From NCBI RefSeq assembly GCF_030580995.1, contig NZ_JAUQSZ010000001.1:372001-436000 (forward strand): DNA of 64,000 bases, read 5' to 3'. This document shows positions 43,591 through 51,931 of this stretch, piece after piece; the first letter of the stretch is position 1; each line of letters starts with the position of its first letter. The translations under genes and the position numbers were made by a program. This DNA is from Sphingomonas immobilis (lineage in GTDB: Bacteria; Pseudomonadota; Alphaproteobacteria; Sphingomonadales; Sphingomonadaceae). The notes under the pieces were generated by a model that was given only the letters and a program-made list of their open reading frames with translations, made no database searches and was not told the origin of the DNA.

Positions 43591-44224
43591 CCGTGATGAA
43601 AGCGAGGGCAGCGTCGACCGTGCGGCCGTGGCCGGAGGCCGACCGCCCGTTGTTTCCTGCCATGCCGTCAGTTCGCCGCTGCCCATTTCGTCCATCTCGC
43701 CTGTCCTGTTCGATCACCCAATTTGCCCACGTCGCCTGCCAGTCGCACTTGACCGCATCCTTGCCGGTCTTCGCTCGCCAGTGGTTCTCGAAGCTTTCGA
43801 AGGCGCGGCGCTCCCAGGCCTCGCCGCGATCGGCGACGATGCGGCCCGAGACGGTGCTCGCTGCCAGCAGGGTCGGAGACCAACCGACGGGAAGGCGGGT
43901 GCCTCGCGCTCGCGTATCCCGCTCGGGGTTGGGATTAATTTCTTTAGGGGGTCTGGGGGACGTTTCTTTATCAAGGGAAGGGGTGTGTCCCGGACGCGTC
44001 CCGTCATGTTCCTCGGACTGTCCGTGGACATTCCCCGGAAGTTCCTCGGAAAGTCCACGGTCGCGGCGCTTTCGCGCGGCATCCTTGGCCCGCTTGTCGG
44101 CCACAGCAGCATCGCGCCGCGCGATCTCCGCATCCTTCGCCTCGAGCGCACGCACGGCGATGATCACCGCCGCCATCGGGGCGCCGGCCGCAATCATCTC
44201 TTCCATGAGTACAGCAATGCTCAC
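43574..44224 (-). CDS. phage replication protein, initiator-like
   Basis: 216 aa. After a helical N terminus with a Lys/Arg-rich segment (RAKDAARKRRD) and a disordered linker, the C-terminal part has LPVGWSPTLLAA and FENHWRAKTGKDAVKCDWQATW, the end module of phage replication-organising proteins (DnaT/replisome-organiser type). It would bring host replication proteins to the phage origin. The phage lacks its own helicase loader otherwise. Confidence 0.6.
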   Translation of the reverse strand: MSIAVLMEEMIAAGAPMAAVIIAVRALEAKDAEIARRDAAVADKRAKDAARKRRDRGLSEELPGNVHGQSEEHDGTRPGHTPSLDKETSPRPPKEINPNPERDTRARGTRLPVGWSPTLLAASTVSGRIVADRGEAWERRAFESFENHWRAKTGKDAVKCDWQATWANWVIEQDRRDGRNGQRRTDGMAGNNGRSASGHGRTVDAALAFITDGEPH

Positions 44225-44574
44225 GCTGCCCGCCGGACACCCTTGGGCTGCAGAGCCGCCGCGATCGCCTGGCGAACCTCGTCGTCGTGCGCATCGAAAG
44301 CCCGCTCGAGCAGGATCCTCGCCATGGCGACGTCACCGCCGCGAAGCGCTTCCAGGCCCTCCCGCAGGTCGTTCAGGTCAGGATCGATTGTCTCGGGCTC
44401 GACCTCCGTGGCATTGTCATCGATCACGCCCTGCTCGACTTCGACGCACTCGAACTCGATCGATTGATGAGCCGAGTACGGGCAGCCGTCGGGCAAGCTC
44501 ATCAGATCGAGCCGCTCCATGATGACATCGACCGGGACTGAGCCGGCCAGTTCCTTGAAACCCTTGATCGCCAT
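44221..44574 (-). CDS. hypothetical acidic protein
   Basis: 117 aa. An N-terminal FKELAGSVPVDVIMERLDL, acidic middle (VEPETIDPDLNDL), and basic C terminus. Overlaps the initiator-like gene by 4 bases and lies 11 bases after the sliding clamp. Family not recognised; a replication accessory role is only inferred from place. Confidence 0.45.
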   Translation of the reverse strand: MAIKGFKELAGSVPVDVIMERLDLMSLPDGCPYSAHQSIEFECVEVEQGVIDDNATEVEPETIDPDLNDLREGLEALRGGDVAMARILLERAFDAHDDEVRQAIAAALQPKGVRRAA

Positions 44575-44585
44575 GACAATTCTCC

Positions 44586-45707
44586 TCAGGCGCGCATCGG
44601 CGTCACGACCAGCTCAAGGCCGGGTGCCGCGTTGCTGTTGATCAGGACGGGGGCGATGGGATTGGAGGCGCTGAACCCGAACTCGACGTCGTCGGTGTCC
44701 AGGGCGCTGATCGCATCGCGGAGGTATTTGAGATTGAAGCCGAGATCGATGTCGCCGGCATCGTATTCGCAGGGGATCTCCTCCGCGCCCTCGCCATGCT
44801 GTTGCGAGACGAGGTTGATGATCGCGGCATCGCGGCGCAGCGACAGACGGCCCTTGCGGTCCATACCTTCGCTGACGACGTTCATGCGGCCCAGAGCGCC
44901 GTCGAGAGCGGTGCGGACGAAGCGGACGGTACGCTCCGGCGCCGACGGGATCACGCGCGAATAATCGGGGAACGTGCCCTCGATGACCTTGGCGAGCAGC
45001 GTGAAGCCGCCCGCCGAGAACCGCGCCTTGTTCTTGTCGATCTGGATCGTGACGTCGCCGTTGTGGCGGTCGAGCACGGGTCGGAGCATCTCGATCGTCG
45101 CTGCCGACAGGATCGTGTCGGGCAGGCCGTCGGCGCCGGACGGGGCGGGCAGCGACTGGCGGGCGAGGCGGCGATTGTCGAGCGCTATGAAGTACAGCCG
45201 GTCACCGCGAAGCTGCAGCGCGATGCCGCAGAGCCAGTATTGCGTCTCGATGGTTGAGATCGCGTGACGCACGGCGTCGATCGCCTGGAGCATCTCCTTG
45301 GCCGTGAGCGTGAACGTCGTCGCGCCCTCGGGCTGCACAGGGCGGGGGAAATCACCGGGCGACAGCGTGCCGAACCGGATGCGCGCGCGGCCGGAGCGCA
45401 CCACCGCCGCCCCGTCCTCGGTCGCGATCTCGGTATGGCTGCCGGTCTGGAACGCGCTGACGACATCGGTGAGGCGATGGGCGGCGATGGTGAACGAACC
45501 CGGCGACAGGATCTCTGCCGACACGGTGCGCTCAGCGGTCATGTCCGTATTCGTCGCGACGACGCGGACGGGCTCGCCCGCAACCGCTTCGATCAGGACG
45601 TTGCCGTAGATGGGGATCGCGTTCGTCCGCTCCACGACGCCGCGCACCTCGCGCAGCGCCTTGCCGAGCTCTCCGGTGTCGAACACCAGTTTGATGCCGG
45701 CCGTCAT
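44586..45707 (-). CDS. dnaN: phage-encoded DNA polymerase III beta sliding clamp
   Basis: 373 aa, the full length of bacterial beta clamps. [24 protein letters not shown] at the N terminus, [12 protein letters not shown] in the middle and a final [10 protein letters not shown] match the three-domain clamp and its C-terminal partner-binding end. A clamp would tether host polymerase and repair factors to phage DNA. The host must have its own dnaN, so this is an extra copy. It is flanked by a DUF2312 gene and replication genes. Confidence 0.88.
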   Translation of the reverse strand: MTAGIKLVFDTGELGKALREVRGVVERTNAIPIYGNVLIEAVAGEPVRVVATNTDMTAERTVSAEILSPGSFTIAAHRLTDVVSAFQTGSHTEIATEDGAAVVRSGRARIRFGTLSPGDFPRPVQPEGATTFTLTAKEMLQAIDAVRHAISTIETQYWLCGIALQLRGDRLYFIALDNRRLARQSLPAPSGADGLPDTILSAATIEMLRPVLDRHNGDVTIQIDKNKARFSAGGFTLLAKVIEGTFPDYSRVIPSAPERTVRFVRTALDGALGRMNVVSEGMDRKGRLSLRRDAAIINLVSQQHGEGAEEIPCEYDAGDIDLGFNLKYLRDAISALDTDDVEFGFSASNPIAPVLINSNAAPGLELVVTPMRA

Positions 45708-45943
45708 GCGAGACCCAGCGCGTTTTTGTAGGCCTCGAGAAGTGCTTCGGCTTCGTCGCGGTGATGCTTCTCCATACGGCGCAGGCGCACGATCTGACGG
45801 ATCGTCTTGACGTCGAAGCCGGTCGACTTGGCCTCGCCATAAACGTCCTTGATGTCGTCGCTGATGCCCTTCTTTTCTTCTTCCAGGCGCTCAATGCGCT
45901 CGATCAGGAGGCGCAGCTGGTCCGCTGCGATGATGTCGCTCAT
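45704..45943 (-). CDS. DUF2312 family protein
   Basis: 79 aa. [45 protein letters not shown] and an [15 protein letters not shown] end are an exact fit to DUF2312 (GapR-type), a small coiled-coil DNA-binding family of alphaproteobacteria. GapR binds overtwisted DNA at replication forks. The 4-base overlap with the clamp gene strengthens a replication role. Confidence 0.85.
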   Translation of the reverse strand: MSDIIAADQLRLLIERIERLEEEKKGISDDIKDVYGEAKSTGFDVKTIRQIVRLRRMEKHHRDEAEALLEAYKNALGLA

Positions 45944-46188
45944 TTCGGGTCTCCACTGTTGAGGGATTGGCGGCGCACGGGCGCCACGACGGCGTCGCGT
46001 TCGGCGATCTGGGAAATCGCGCCGCGCGCGACGCCGCGCTGCAGGGCCGCCGTAACGCGCTGCTTGCGGTCATTGAGGACGGCGACGCGCTTGGGCCGCT
46101 TGAGGTCGCTGATCGAAACGCCGTCGAGGGTGTCGAAACGCGGCCGCGCGACTGGTGCCGGGCGAGGGCGGAGCCACTGGAACATCAT
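45940..46188 (-). CDS. hypothetical basic protein
   Basis: 82 aa, rich in Arg and Val, with [24 protein letters not shown] and a repeat-like RQRVTAAL. Overlaps both neighbours by 4 bases in an ATGA chain. Family not recognised; may bind nucleic acid. Confidence 0.5.
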   Translation of the reverse strand: MMFQWLRPRPAPVARPRFDTLDGVSISDLKRPKRVAVLNDRKQRVTAALQRGVARGAISQIAERDAVVAPVRRQSLNSGDPK

Positions 46189-47150
46189 GCCGCCAACTCA
46201 GCGTCGGCGGTGTCGAAGAGGCCGATGGCAGCCGTGCCGTCGGCGAGGTTCTTCGCGGCCTGCCGGAAATAGGAGGGCTTGAGCTCGATCCCGATGCCGC
46301 GCCGGCCCATCTGGACCGCTGCGAATACCTCGCTGCCGATACCGAGGAACGGCGTCAGTACGGTGTCGCCGGGATTGCTCCACAGCTCGATGCAGCGCTC
46401 GATGACGTCGAGCTGCAGCGGCGAGATGTGCTGCTCGTCTTTCTCGTCGCGACCGCCACGATATTGCAGCGTGCGGGTCTGGTTGATGTCCATCCAGACG
46501 GGCGAGGCGTAGCGCTGCCAGACCTCGATGCTGTACCAGTTCCGGCGATCGTCGTCGGTCGTATATTTGGCGAAGTCGGGCCCTTCGCCGTCACCGATAT
46601 ATTGCTTGAAGCATCCGGCGATCGGTTCGGGATTATCGCCCGGCTTGCGAAACGTGACGATGTAATCGGCGAGGCCCTGACCGGAGAGGGCGCTGTCTTT
46701 CACCACCTGCTTGTGCAGGAGGCGGATGTTCTTCGTGCGCTGCTGCGCGACGACGGGGTCTTTCCAGATGCAGACCTCGCTGTGGAGGATCCAGCCGGCC
46801 GCTTGATAGGCGCGGATCACCTCGCCGCGGAAATCGCGCATGCCGATTTGGCCGTGCCGGATCTTCGACATCGGCAGCTGCATGACGTGGACCGAATGCA
46901 GGCGGCCGGGCTTGGTGACGCGGAGCAGCTCGGCGATGAGGAAGCCGTAATGCGCCCAGAAGTCCGCGCCCTCGCTGTTCGAAAGGTCGCGGTCGAAGTT
47001 CGAGAACTTGTAGAGGCCCTCAAAAGGCGGCGAGTGAATGCCAAAGCCGACGCTGGCGTCGGGCAGGCCCCGGATAAGCTCGCACGAGTCGCCCTGGTAG
47101 ATGGCGTATTCAGGCGTGACGACTTGATCGACGACGTTGACGGACATCAT
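46185..47150 (-). CDS. site-specific DNA methyltransferase (N4/N6, SPPF type)
   Basis: 321 aa from ATG 47150, which overlaps the helicase stop; codons to 47177 are also open. Catalytic motif IV is SPPF (residues 40-43), and the SAM-binding FxGxG-like motif is FLGIGSE near the C terminus, so the order is the beta class. A GIELKPSYFRQA segment follows. No restriction nuclease is adjacent. It likely modifies phage DNA against host restriction or regulates timing. Confidence 0.85.
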   Translation of the reverse strand: MMSVNVVDQVVTPEYAIYQGDSCELIRGLPDASVGFGIHSPPFEGLYKFSNFDRDLSNSEGADFWAHYGFLIAELLRVTKPGRLHSVHVMQLPMSKIRHGQIGMRDFRGEVIRAYQAAGWILHSEVCIWKDPVVAQQRTKNIRLLHKQVVKDSALSGQGLADYIVTFRKPGDNPEPIAGCFKQYIGDGEGPDFAKYTTDDDRRNWYSIEVWQRYASPVWMDINQTRTLQYRGGRDEKDEQHISPLQLDVIERCIELWSNPGDTVLTPFLGIGSEVFAAVQMGRRGIGIELKPSYFRQAAKNLADGTAAIGLFDTADAELAA

Positions 47151-48538
47151 GCTGCCTCCAGCCAGTTGGGCACGCACAGGGCGGCGCGCGGATCGTAAGA
47201 GGGGGTGTCGCGGACCAGCCCGCGCACCGCGGCGCTGGACAGATCGGCCATGTGGCGCACCATCGCTTCGGCCATCCGGTCCGCGTCCGCCTCCTTGCGA
47301 CGAATGTTGGCGAGCGTGGCGCCTTCCAGCTCCGACGAGACGATATGGACGTCCACGGGCTTGGTCTGGCCGAAGCGCCAGAAGCGGCGGATCGCCTGGT
47401 AGAATTGCTCGAAGCTGTCGTTCAACCCGACGAAGCCGGTGCGATGGCAGTGCTGCCAGTTCATGCCGAAGCCACAGATCGAAGGCTTCGTGACGAGAAC
47501 GCGGATGCGACCCTCGCTGAAATCGATCAGCTTGCGCTCCTTGTCAGTGTCCTTGTCGCTGCCGCGAACCTCGACCGCACCGGGGATGCCGGCCGCGACC
47601 TTCTCCGCTTCCTCGTTGAGATTGCACCACCACACGAAGGGGTCGTCTTCGGGCGTGACCGAAATGGCGCGCGCGACGCGCTCGGAGACCGAGTTTCGCC
47701 GGGCGGTAAGGCGTTCCTGAAGTGTCGTTGCGGGCAGCGCGAACAGCATGCCTTCAGGCGGCGCGCTGGTGTCGGCGACGATATGGCTGTGATAGCGGAG
47801 CTCGGGGAGATCGTACCCTTCGTCGGAATAGCCGAGATCCGACGGCTTGCGGACCATGACGGCCCAGGACGCCATCCAGCGCCAGAACTCGTCCTCGGCA
47901 TGGCCTTTCAGTCGCCAGTCCCGAGTGCTGCCGCCATCGTGAACGAAGAAGGTCGCGAGCATGTCGGTGTACGACATGATGCCGAGGAATTCGGCGTGAT
48001 TGCCGAGCTCCATGAAGTCGTTCGGGGCAGGGGTGGCGGTCGCCGCGAGGCGGAACGGAACCGACTGGCAGGCAGCGATCAGCTCGCTGCGATAGTGCCC
48101 ATCGACTGACTTGAGGATGCTGCTCTCGTCGAGCGTCGACGCGCCGAAGTCGGCAATGTCGAAGTGCTGCATCTTCTGAAAATTGGCGATGCAGATAAGA
48201 TCGTCGTCGACGTCGAGCATGGACGTGACCAGCCGGGCAGGGATGCCGAACTTATTCGCCTCGCGCACGATCTGGCTCGACACGGCGAGCGGGGCGAACT
48301 GCAGGATCGGCCGACGGGTCTCGCGGCGGATGGCATCGCCCCAGCCGAGCTCCATGATCGTCTTGCCGAGGCCGGTGCCAGCGAACAGCGCGGCCCGTCC
48401 GCGGCGCAGCGCGAAGCGGGTGATGTCCGATTGGAACGCGAACATATCTTCCGGCAGCGCCTGATCGCCCGAAAGGCCGGTGCTCGGATCGACGATGCTC
48501 TTGCTTGCCAGGAAGGAGAGATATGCGTCGTCCATCAC
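47147..48538 (-). CDS. SF2 DEAD/DEAH-box helicase
   Basis: 463 aa. Walker A AGTGLGKT (residues 53-60), motif II as DESS instead of DEAH, motif III ATATPAPND, and motif VI in YQAIRRFWRFGQTKPV. SF2 helicase of the phage type, Snf2-like in its C-terminal half. Translationally coupled to the methyltransferase. It may remodel DNA in replication or modification. Confidence 0.85.
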   Translation of the reverse strand: MMDDAYLSFLASKSIVDPSTGLSGDQALPEDMFAFQSDITRFALRRGRAALFAGTGLGKTIMELGWGDAIRRETRRPILQFAPLAVSSQIVREANKFGIPARLVTSMLDVDDDLICIANFQKMQHFDIADFGASTLDESSILKSVDGHYRSELIAACQSVPFRLAATATPAPNDFMELGNHAEFLGIMSYTDMLATFFVHDGGSTRDWRLKGHAEDEFWRWMASWAVMVRKPSDLGYSDEGYDLPELRYHSHIVADTSAPPEGMLFALPATTLQERLTARRNSVSERVARAISVTPEDDPFVWWCNLNEEAEKVAAGIPGAVEVRGSDKDTDKERKLIDFSEGRIRVLVTKPSICGFGMNWQHCHRTGFVGLNDSFEQFYQAIRRFWRFGQTKPVDVHIVSSELEGATLANIRRKEADADRMAEAMVRHMADLSSAAVRGLVRDTPSYDPRAALCVPNWLEAA

Positions 48539-49245
48539 ATCGACGCCTGATAATGGACGGAGGCGGGGATTTGTCGCCAGGCGTCCGCGCGCCAGCCATT
48601 CCGCTCGGCACGCTCAATGACTTCATCAGCCGAAAGCACCGTCGAGCCGCGGCGCCAATAAAATCCGTCGGCGAGATAGCGGCCAGTGGCGTCGCAGCGC
48701 GCGACAGGGCCGAAGCGGCGCAAGAAATCGGCCGCCTGTCCCGCGCGGCTCATGTCGCGGATGGTGTCATTGATGACCGTGCCAGGCTGACGCGGTCGGC
48801 CCGGCAATTGACGGCGAAGCCTTACTCCCGCCTCAGCCTCCCATCGACGCAGCACGGTATCGCCAACCTCGAAGAAGATCTTCGCGGCATGCACGCTGAG
48901 CGTGGGGGCGACTTGACGAAAATTCTCCGGGACAGGGGTCGGCTTGAACGTGCCGGCGGAGATATGTCTTTCGCGCGGCGTGACGATCGCGCACTCCCGA
49001 CGCCACTGGGAGATGCTCGCCTTCGACGTGCGATAGTGCAGCCGCAATTCTGCGCTCGTCATCGTCTGAGCCAACTCGGCGAAGTCCGACGGCCGCGAGC
49101 GGGTGCGGCTGCGCGACACCTTGGACTCGCGGATCCAGCGAGAGATCGTACCGCTGCCGCGGCCATAGTGTTCGCGCAGCTGGACGAAGGTCATGCTCGA
49201 CGCATGGGCTGCGAAATCTTCGGGCAGGGGTGCTGTCGGTTTCAT
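48535..49245 (-). CDS. multi-HTH DNA-binding protein
   Basis: 236 aa. Three HTH-like repeats stand in tandem: LREHYGRGSGTISRWIRE, LRLHYRTSKASISQWRRE, and a weaker AAKIFFEVGDTVLRRWEAE. The last 60 aa, with ADFLRRFGPVARCDATGRY then TVLSADEVIERAERNGW, match a C-terminal module recurrent in alphaproteobacterial phage proteins. It overlaps the helicase gene by 4 bases. Confidence 0.65.
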   Translation of the reverse strand: MKPTAPLPEDFAAHASSMTFVQLREHYGRGSGTISRWIRESKVSRSRTRSRPSDFAELAQTMTSAELRLHYRTSKASISQWRRECAIVTPRERHISAGTFKPTPVPENFRQVAPTLSVHAAKIFFEVGDTVLRRWEAEAGVRLRRQLPGRPRQPGTVINDTIRDMSRAGQAADFLRRFGPVARCDATGRYLADGFYWRRGSTVLSADEVIERAERNGWRADAWRQIPASVHYQASM

Positions 49246-49328
49246 GCGATTGCTCCCCAGCGCGGAGCACGCGAATTTTCCGTCGCGGAACTGCCCATCG
49301 GCAGAACCGCGTCCTTCGACGTCTTCAT
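49242..49328 (-). CDS. 28-aa peptide upstream of the multi-HTH gene
   Basis: A GGGGGAG site lies 7 bases before the ATG at 49328, and the stop overlaps the next start (ATGA). Peptide starts MKTSKDAVLPMGS and ends RWGAIA. Coupling suggests it may be translated as a leader for the next gene rather than a functional protein. Confidence 0.4.
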   Translation of the reverse strand: MKTSKDAVLPMGSSATENSRAPRWGAIA

Positions 49329-49367
49329 TTGCTCAACTCCCCCGGCTCGCGGCCGGTCTCTAAAACC

Positions 49368-49817
49368 TCAACCCTTGGCGGCGATTGCGCCGTGTCCTTC
49401 GGAAATGATCGTAAGAATGCCCTCTTTCAGGATGGCATCCTCGCGGTGATCAATGTGCCCGCCAGTCGCCTGGAACTCGCAGACCTGCGACGCGAACGCT
49501 GCGGCGCGCATCCCGAGGCCGAGCCAATCTGCGGCGACCGCGTCGATCGGCGCGAGTTGGTGCCGGCTGTCCTCGATAAGAATGTTCGCCAGTTCGCCGG
49601 GGATCTGGTCGCAGCCCGCGATCTTGATGAACATCGCCAGCGACATCAGGTTCGGCTTGGGCTTGGCGGGCGTCGGCCGGTAGCCGCTGAGCGTCGAGAG
49701 GGGCTCGCCGAGCGCCGCAGACAGCGTCGAGAGCGATAAGCCGCGCCGCTCGCATGCGGAGAAGAACACTGCCTGCTTGGTTTCGAGATTGCGAAGGATC
49801 GGGTCTTCGTCACGCAT
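49368..49817 (-). CDS. phage regulatory protein, HTH-like (CII-type candidate)
   Basis: 149 aa. N-terminal residues include LSLSTLSAALGEPLSTLSGY, an HTH core with a substitution of the usual turn, followed by LMSLAMFIKIAGCDQIPGELANIL. The pattern fits phage regulatory CII-like proteins. Placed at the head of the leftward early genes, just behind the Cro-like pair. Not firmly assigned. Confidence 0.5.
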   Translation of the reverse strand: MRDEDPILRNLETKQAVFFSACERRGLSLSTLSAALGEPLSTLSGYRPTPAKPKPNLMSLAMFIKIAGCDQIPGELANILIEDSRHQLAPIDAVAADWLGLGMRAAAFASQVCEFQATGGHIDHREDAILKEGILTIISEGHGAIAAKG

Positions 49818-50001
49818 GATTTCGAACCTCTTTCTTCGCTACTGCAACAATATGAACAGGGACACGCTTCATTCCGCCCCCAAGGCGATCCGCCTCGCGG
49901 TTGCTCGCGCACTGGTCGCGGATCTCGCAGGAAACGTGCGTGCAGGACCGGGCCTCAGGGTGCCAGGCGGAGATGCCGCAGCGCTGACAGGTCGCGGTCA
50001 C
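49810..50001 (-). CDS. 63-aa Cys-rich protein
   Basis: Starts TATCQRCGISAWHP, with CTHVSCEIRDQC after it: a CxxC plus C-x4-C arrangement likely to hold one zinc. The rest is basic. Overlaps the Cro-like gene upstream by 4 bases and the regulatory gene downstream by 8. Function unknown. Confidence 0.5.
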   Translation of the reverse strand: MTATCQRCGISAWHPEARSCTHVSCEIRDQCASNREADRLGGGMKRVPVHIVAVAKKEVRNHA

Positions 50002-50216
50002 GCGGCCACCTGCTCGGCAAGAGCTTCAAACGAAACTGCGACGCCCTGGGCCGACGCGATGGCCGCAATATGGGACCAATACTTCGCGGGGATCATCCGG
50101 CCCGTCAGGGTCCACGAGCGTACGGTGACATCGGCGATGGCGATGCCGCGCGCCCGAAGCTCGTCTCCGAGGGAATGAGCACCGCCGAGGGCCTTGATGA
50201 TCGCGCTATGGTTCAT
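49998..50216 (-). CDS. Cro-like/YdaS-type DNA-binding protein
   Basis: 72 aa. IIKALGGAHSLGDELRARG, then VTVRSWTLTGRMIPAKYW, is the pattern of small YdaS/Cro-type HTH proteins that act against the repressor. It is the first leftward gene from the switch region; a GCTAC...GTAGC operator motif lies 12 bases upstream of its start. Probably lytic regulator. Confidence 0.65.
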   Translation of the reverse strand: MNHSAIIKALGGAHSLGDELRARGIAIADVTVRSWTLTGRMIPAKYWSHIAAIASAQGVAVSFEALAEQVAA

Positions 50217-50227
50217 GGGATGTATGC

Positions 50228-50242
50228 GCTACCAAACGTAGC
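50228..50242. promoter_or_regulatory. putative repressor operator
   Basis: Perfect palindrome GCTAC-CAAAC-GTAGC between the Cro-like gene and the repressor gene. A half site TTGTAGCG follows at 50261-50268. The same motif recurs at 51606 and 51626 in front of the rightward operon. The motif and its position between divergent regulators suggest binding by the S24 repressor, Cro-like protein or both. Confidence 0.6.
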
Positions 50243-50291
50243 ACTACGATGCAACATGATTTGTAGCGTCATGTCGTGCGACGACGAAATA

Positions 50292-50963
50292 ATGTCGCAA
50301 ACGCTCGATTCGCCCGAAGCCCGATTGGAATGGGCGCGCACGCAAGCGGGCTATGCCGACAAGGCGGCGTTCGCGAAGGTGGCCGGCGTCAACGCGACGA
50401 CCTACCGCGCTTACGAGAACGGGCAGAACGGCTACGCCAAGCTGGCCGGACAGTTCGCAAAGAAATTAGGCGTGTCAGCGGAATGGCTGCTTGAAGGTGG
50501 GCCGACGCCGCCGATTTCTGAAGTGGCGCACCTGCACCAAGCCGAGGAAATCGACGACGATACCGTCCAAATTCAGCACATAGACCAAGCGTATGGCCTA
50601 GGGGCCACTTTCACCGACAGCCCGGTTGAAATCGAGCTCCTTCGGTTTCCTAAGGTCTGGGTGGACTCGATCACCAACACGTCGCCCGTCTTTCTGACCT
50701 GGACGCGCGGCCGCGGCGATTCGATGGAACCGACGATCGGCGACGGTGACTTGATCTTGCTCGATCGGTCGCAGCGGAAAGTCGAGGAGCAAGACGCGCT
50801 CTGGGCCTTCACCGTTGGAGATGTCGGCGCGATCAAGCGTCTGCGTGTAAAGGGCGATCGGTTCCAGATATTCTCCGACAACGCGAGCGTGCCTCCGGAC
50901 GAAGAGCCGATCGACTTCGTGAATATCGTGGGACGGGTGATTTTCGTGGGGATGCGGAAATGA
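50292..50963 (+). CDS. S24-family phage repressor
   Basis: 223 aa from ATG 50292; ATGs at 50271 and 50256 are also in frame. An HTH fills about residues 10-60 (ARTQAGYADKAAFAKVAGV then TYRAYENGQNG). The C-terminal peptidase domain has GDSMEPTI with the active Ser and VGAIKRL with the Lys. RecA-stimulated self-cleavage, as in lambda CI, would induce the prophage. It keeps the lysogenic state. Confidence 0.88.
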   Translation: MSQTLDSPEARLEWARTQAGYADKAAFAKVAGVNATTYRAYENGQNGYAKLAGQFAKKLGVSAEWLLEGGPTPPISEVAHLHQAEEIDDDTVQIQHIDQAYGLGATFTDSPVEIELLRFPKVWVDSITNTSPVFLTWTRGRGDSMEPTIGDGDLILLDRSQRKVEEQDALWAFTVGDVGAIKRLRVKGDRFQIFSDNASVPPDEEPIDFVNIVGRVIFVGMRK

Positions 50964-51229
50964 TCGCGCTTGCGCTGCTGCTCGCGGCCGGCACCGCCGA
51001 TATCAACAAAACCGTGCAGTTGGACGGGGAAGGCTACCGCGTCGAGACCGAAGGCGAAGAGGTGAGGGTGATCCCAAAGCGCGCCTTGAAGGCTCTCACG
51101 CTCGCGCGGCGCGACAATATGCGTGTCGCCGTCAAGGCGGCGACTGGCTGCAAGATTGAAGACGAGTTCTTCACTGGAGGCGGGAACGGCTATATGGTCG
51201 GCCGTCTTATATGCGCGCCCTCTCACTAG
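50960..51229 (+). CDS. hypothetical protein following the repressor
   Basis: 89 aa. The ATG overlaps the repressor stop (ATGA). A short hydrophobic N terminus (ALALLLAAGTAD) could be a weak signal peptide, the rest is mixed, with one Cys near each end (GCKIED, LICAPSH). Co-expressed with the repressor in the lysogen; function unknown. Confidence 0.55.
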   Translation: MIALALLLAAGTADINKTVQLDGEGYRVETEGEEVRVIPKRALKALTLARRDNMRVAVKAATGCKIEDEFFTGGGNGYMVGRLICAPSH

Positions 51230-51603
51230 CAGTCGTCGGCTCTCAGTACGAAAACAAGCGCGGCCCAACGCGCCGTTTCGCTATCGAGGCGTGTTCGCCC
51301 GGCGACCCGATCGAACTTCGGAGCGAACCGAAAAACCCCGCCGACCCTTATGCCGTTGCGGTCTTCGATGCGGCAGGCGTCCAGATGGGCTACCTCACCG
51401 CCGAGCGCGCGCCCTGGATTGGCGGCATGATCCTCGACGGCCGCGAGATTGCAGCCGTGTTTCAACATTCGACCAGCTGGGGCGCGGTTATCCGCGTCGC
51501 ATTTGACGGCGAAGTTCCACTGCTTGAGGGACTCTCAACGGCCGAGCGAAGGGCGCCCGAAGAACCGGACTTCTACCCGGACGAGATATATCCTGACGAC
51601 TGA
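51211..51603 (+). CDS. HIRAN domain protein
   Basis: 130 aa. The whole protein is close to a free-standing HIRAN domain: LAVVGSQYENKRGPTR, LRSEPKNPADPYAVAVFDAAG and GYLTAERAPW. HIRAN binds DNA ends or damaged sites in HLTF-like proteins. It overlaps the preceding gene by 19 bases and reads from the repressor operon, so it is made in lysogens. A role in DNA-damage signalling or control of the repressor is possible but not shown. Confidence 0.75.
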   Translation: MRALSLAVVGSQYENKRGPTRRFAIEACSPGDPIELRSEPKNPADPYAVAVFDAAGVQMGYLTAERAPWIGGMILDGREIAAVFQHSTSWGAVIRVAFDGEVPLLEGLSTAERRAPEEPDFYPDEIYPDD

Positions 51604-51605
51604 GC

Positions 51606-51648
51606 GCTACAAAACGTGTTGACACGCTACAAAACATAGCGCTATGAA
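51606..51648 (+). promoter_or_regulatory. early rightward promoter with operator motifs
   Basis: TTGACA (51619-51624) and TATGAA (51643-51648) have an 18-base spacer. The spacer holds GCTAC-AAAAC-ATAGC (51626-51640), one base off a perfect palindrome; a further GCTACAAAACGTG starts at 51606. A repressor bound here would block polymerase. It drives the genes from 51710 through the integrase. Confidence 0.75.
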
Positions 51649-51709
51649 TTGCCGCGCCACCTGATCCCCGCACCCTGCGGAGCGAAAACGGTAGGCGAGG
51701 AGCCCTACG

Positions 51710-51931
51710 TTGCTTTTCGATGATGATTTCGACCGAGTAGAGCGCGTGTTCCGCCAGATTGGCGGACGCGTGACGATCGGGTCCGAACCTTGTCCGACCT
51801 ACCTGTCGGGCGAGCTGTGGACGATCCACACCCATGACGACGGACTGCTCGGCATGGGGCAGGGCGGTACGCTGTTCGCGGCGTATCAGGATCTGCATAA
51901 GGTCTCGGCGCCGAAGCGAGAAGCGGCGTGA
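51710..51931 (+). CDS. hypothetical early protein
   Basis: 73 aa from a TTG at 51710, with GCGAGGAG ending 7 bases before it. FDRVERVFRQIGGRVTIG, ELWTIHTHDDGLLGMGQ, then FAAYQDLHK. Small compact protein, first gene of the rightward operon, so possibly an antirepressor or host take-over factor. Not recognised. Confidence 0.6.
   Translation: MLFDDDFDRVERVFRQIGGRVTIGSEPCPTYLSGELWTIHTHDDGLLGMGQGGTLFAAYQDLHKVSAPKREAA

Noticed and set aside
46185..48538. complete restriction-modification or BREX/DISARM locus
   Set aside because: Methyltransferase and helicase are present but no nuclease, PglZ, DrmA/B or other partner genes are adjacent.
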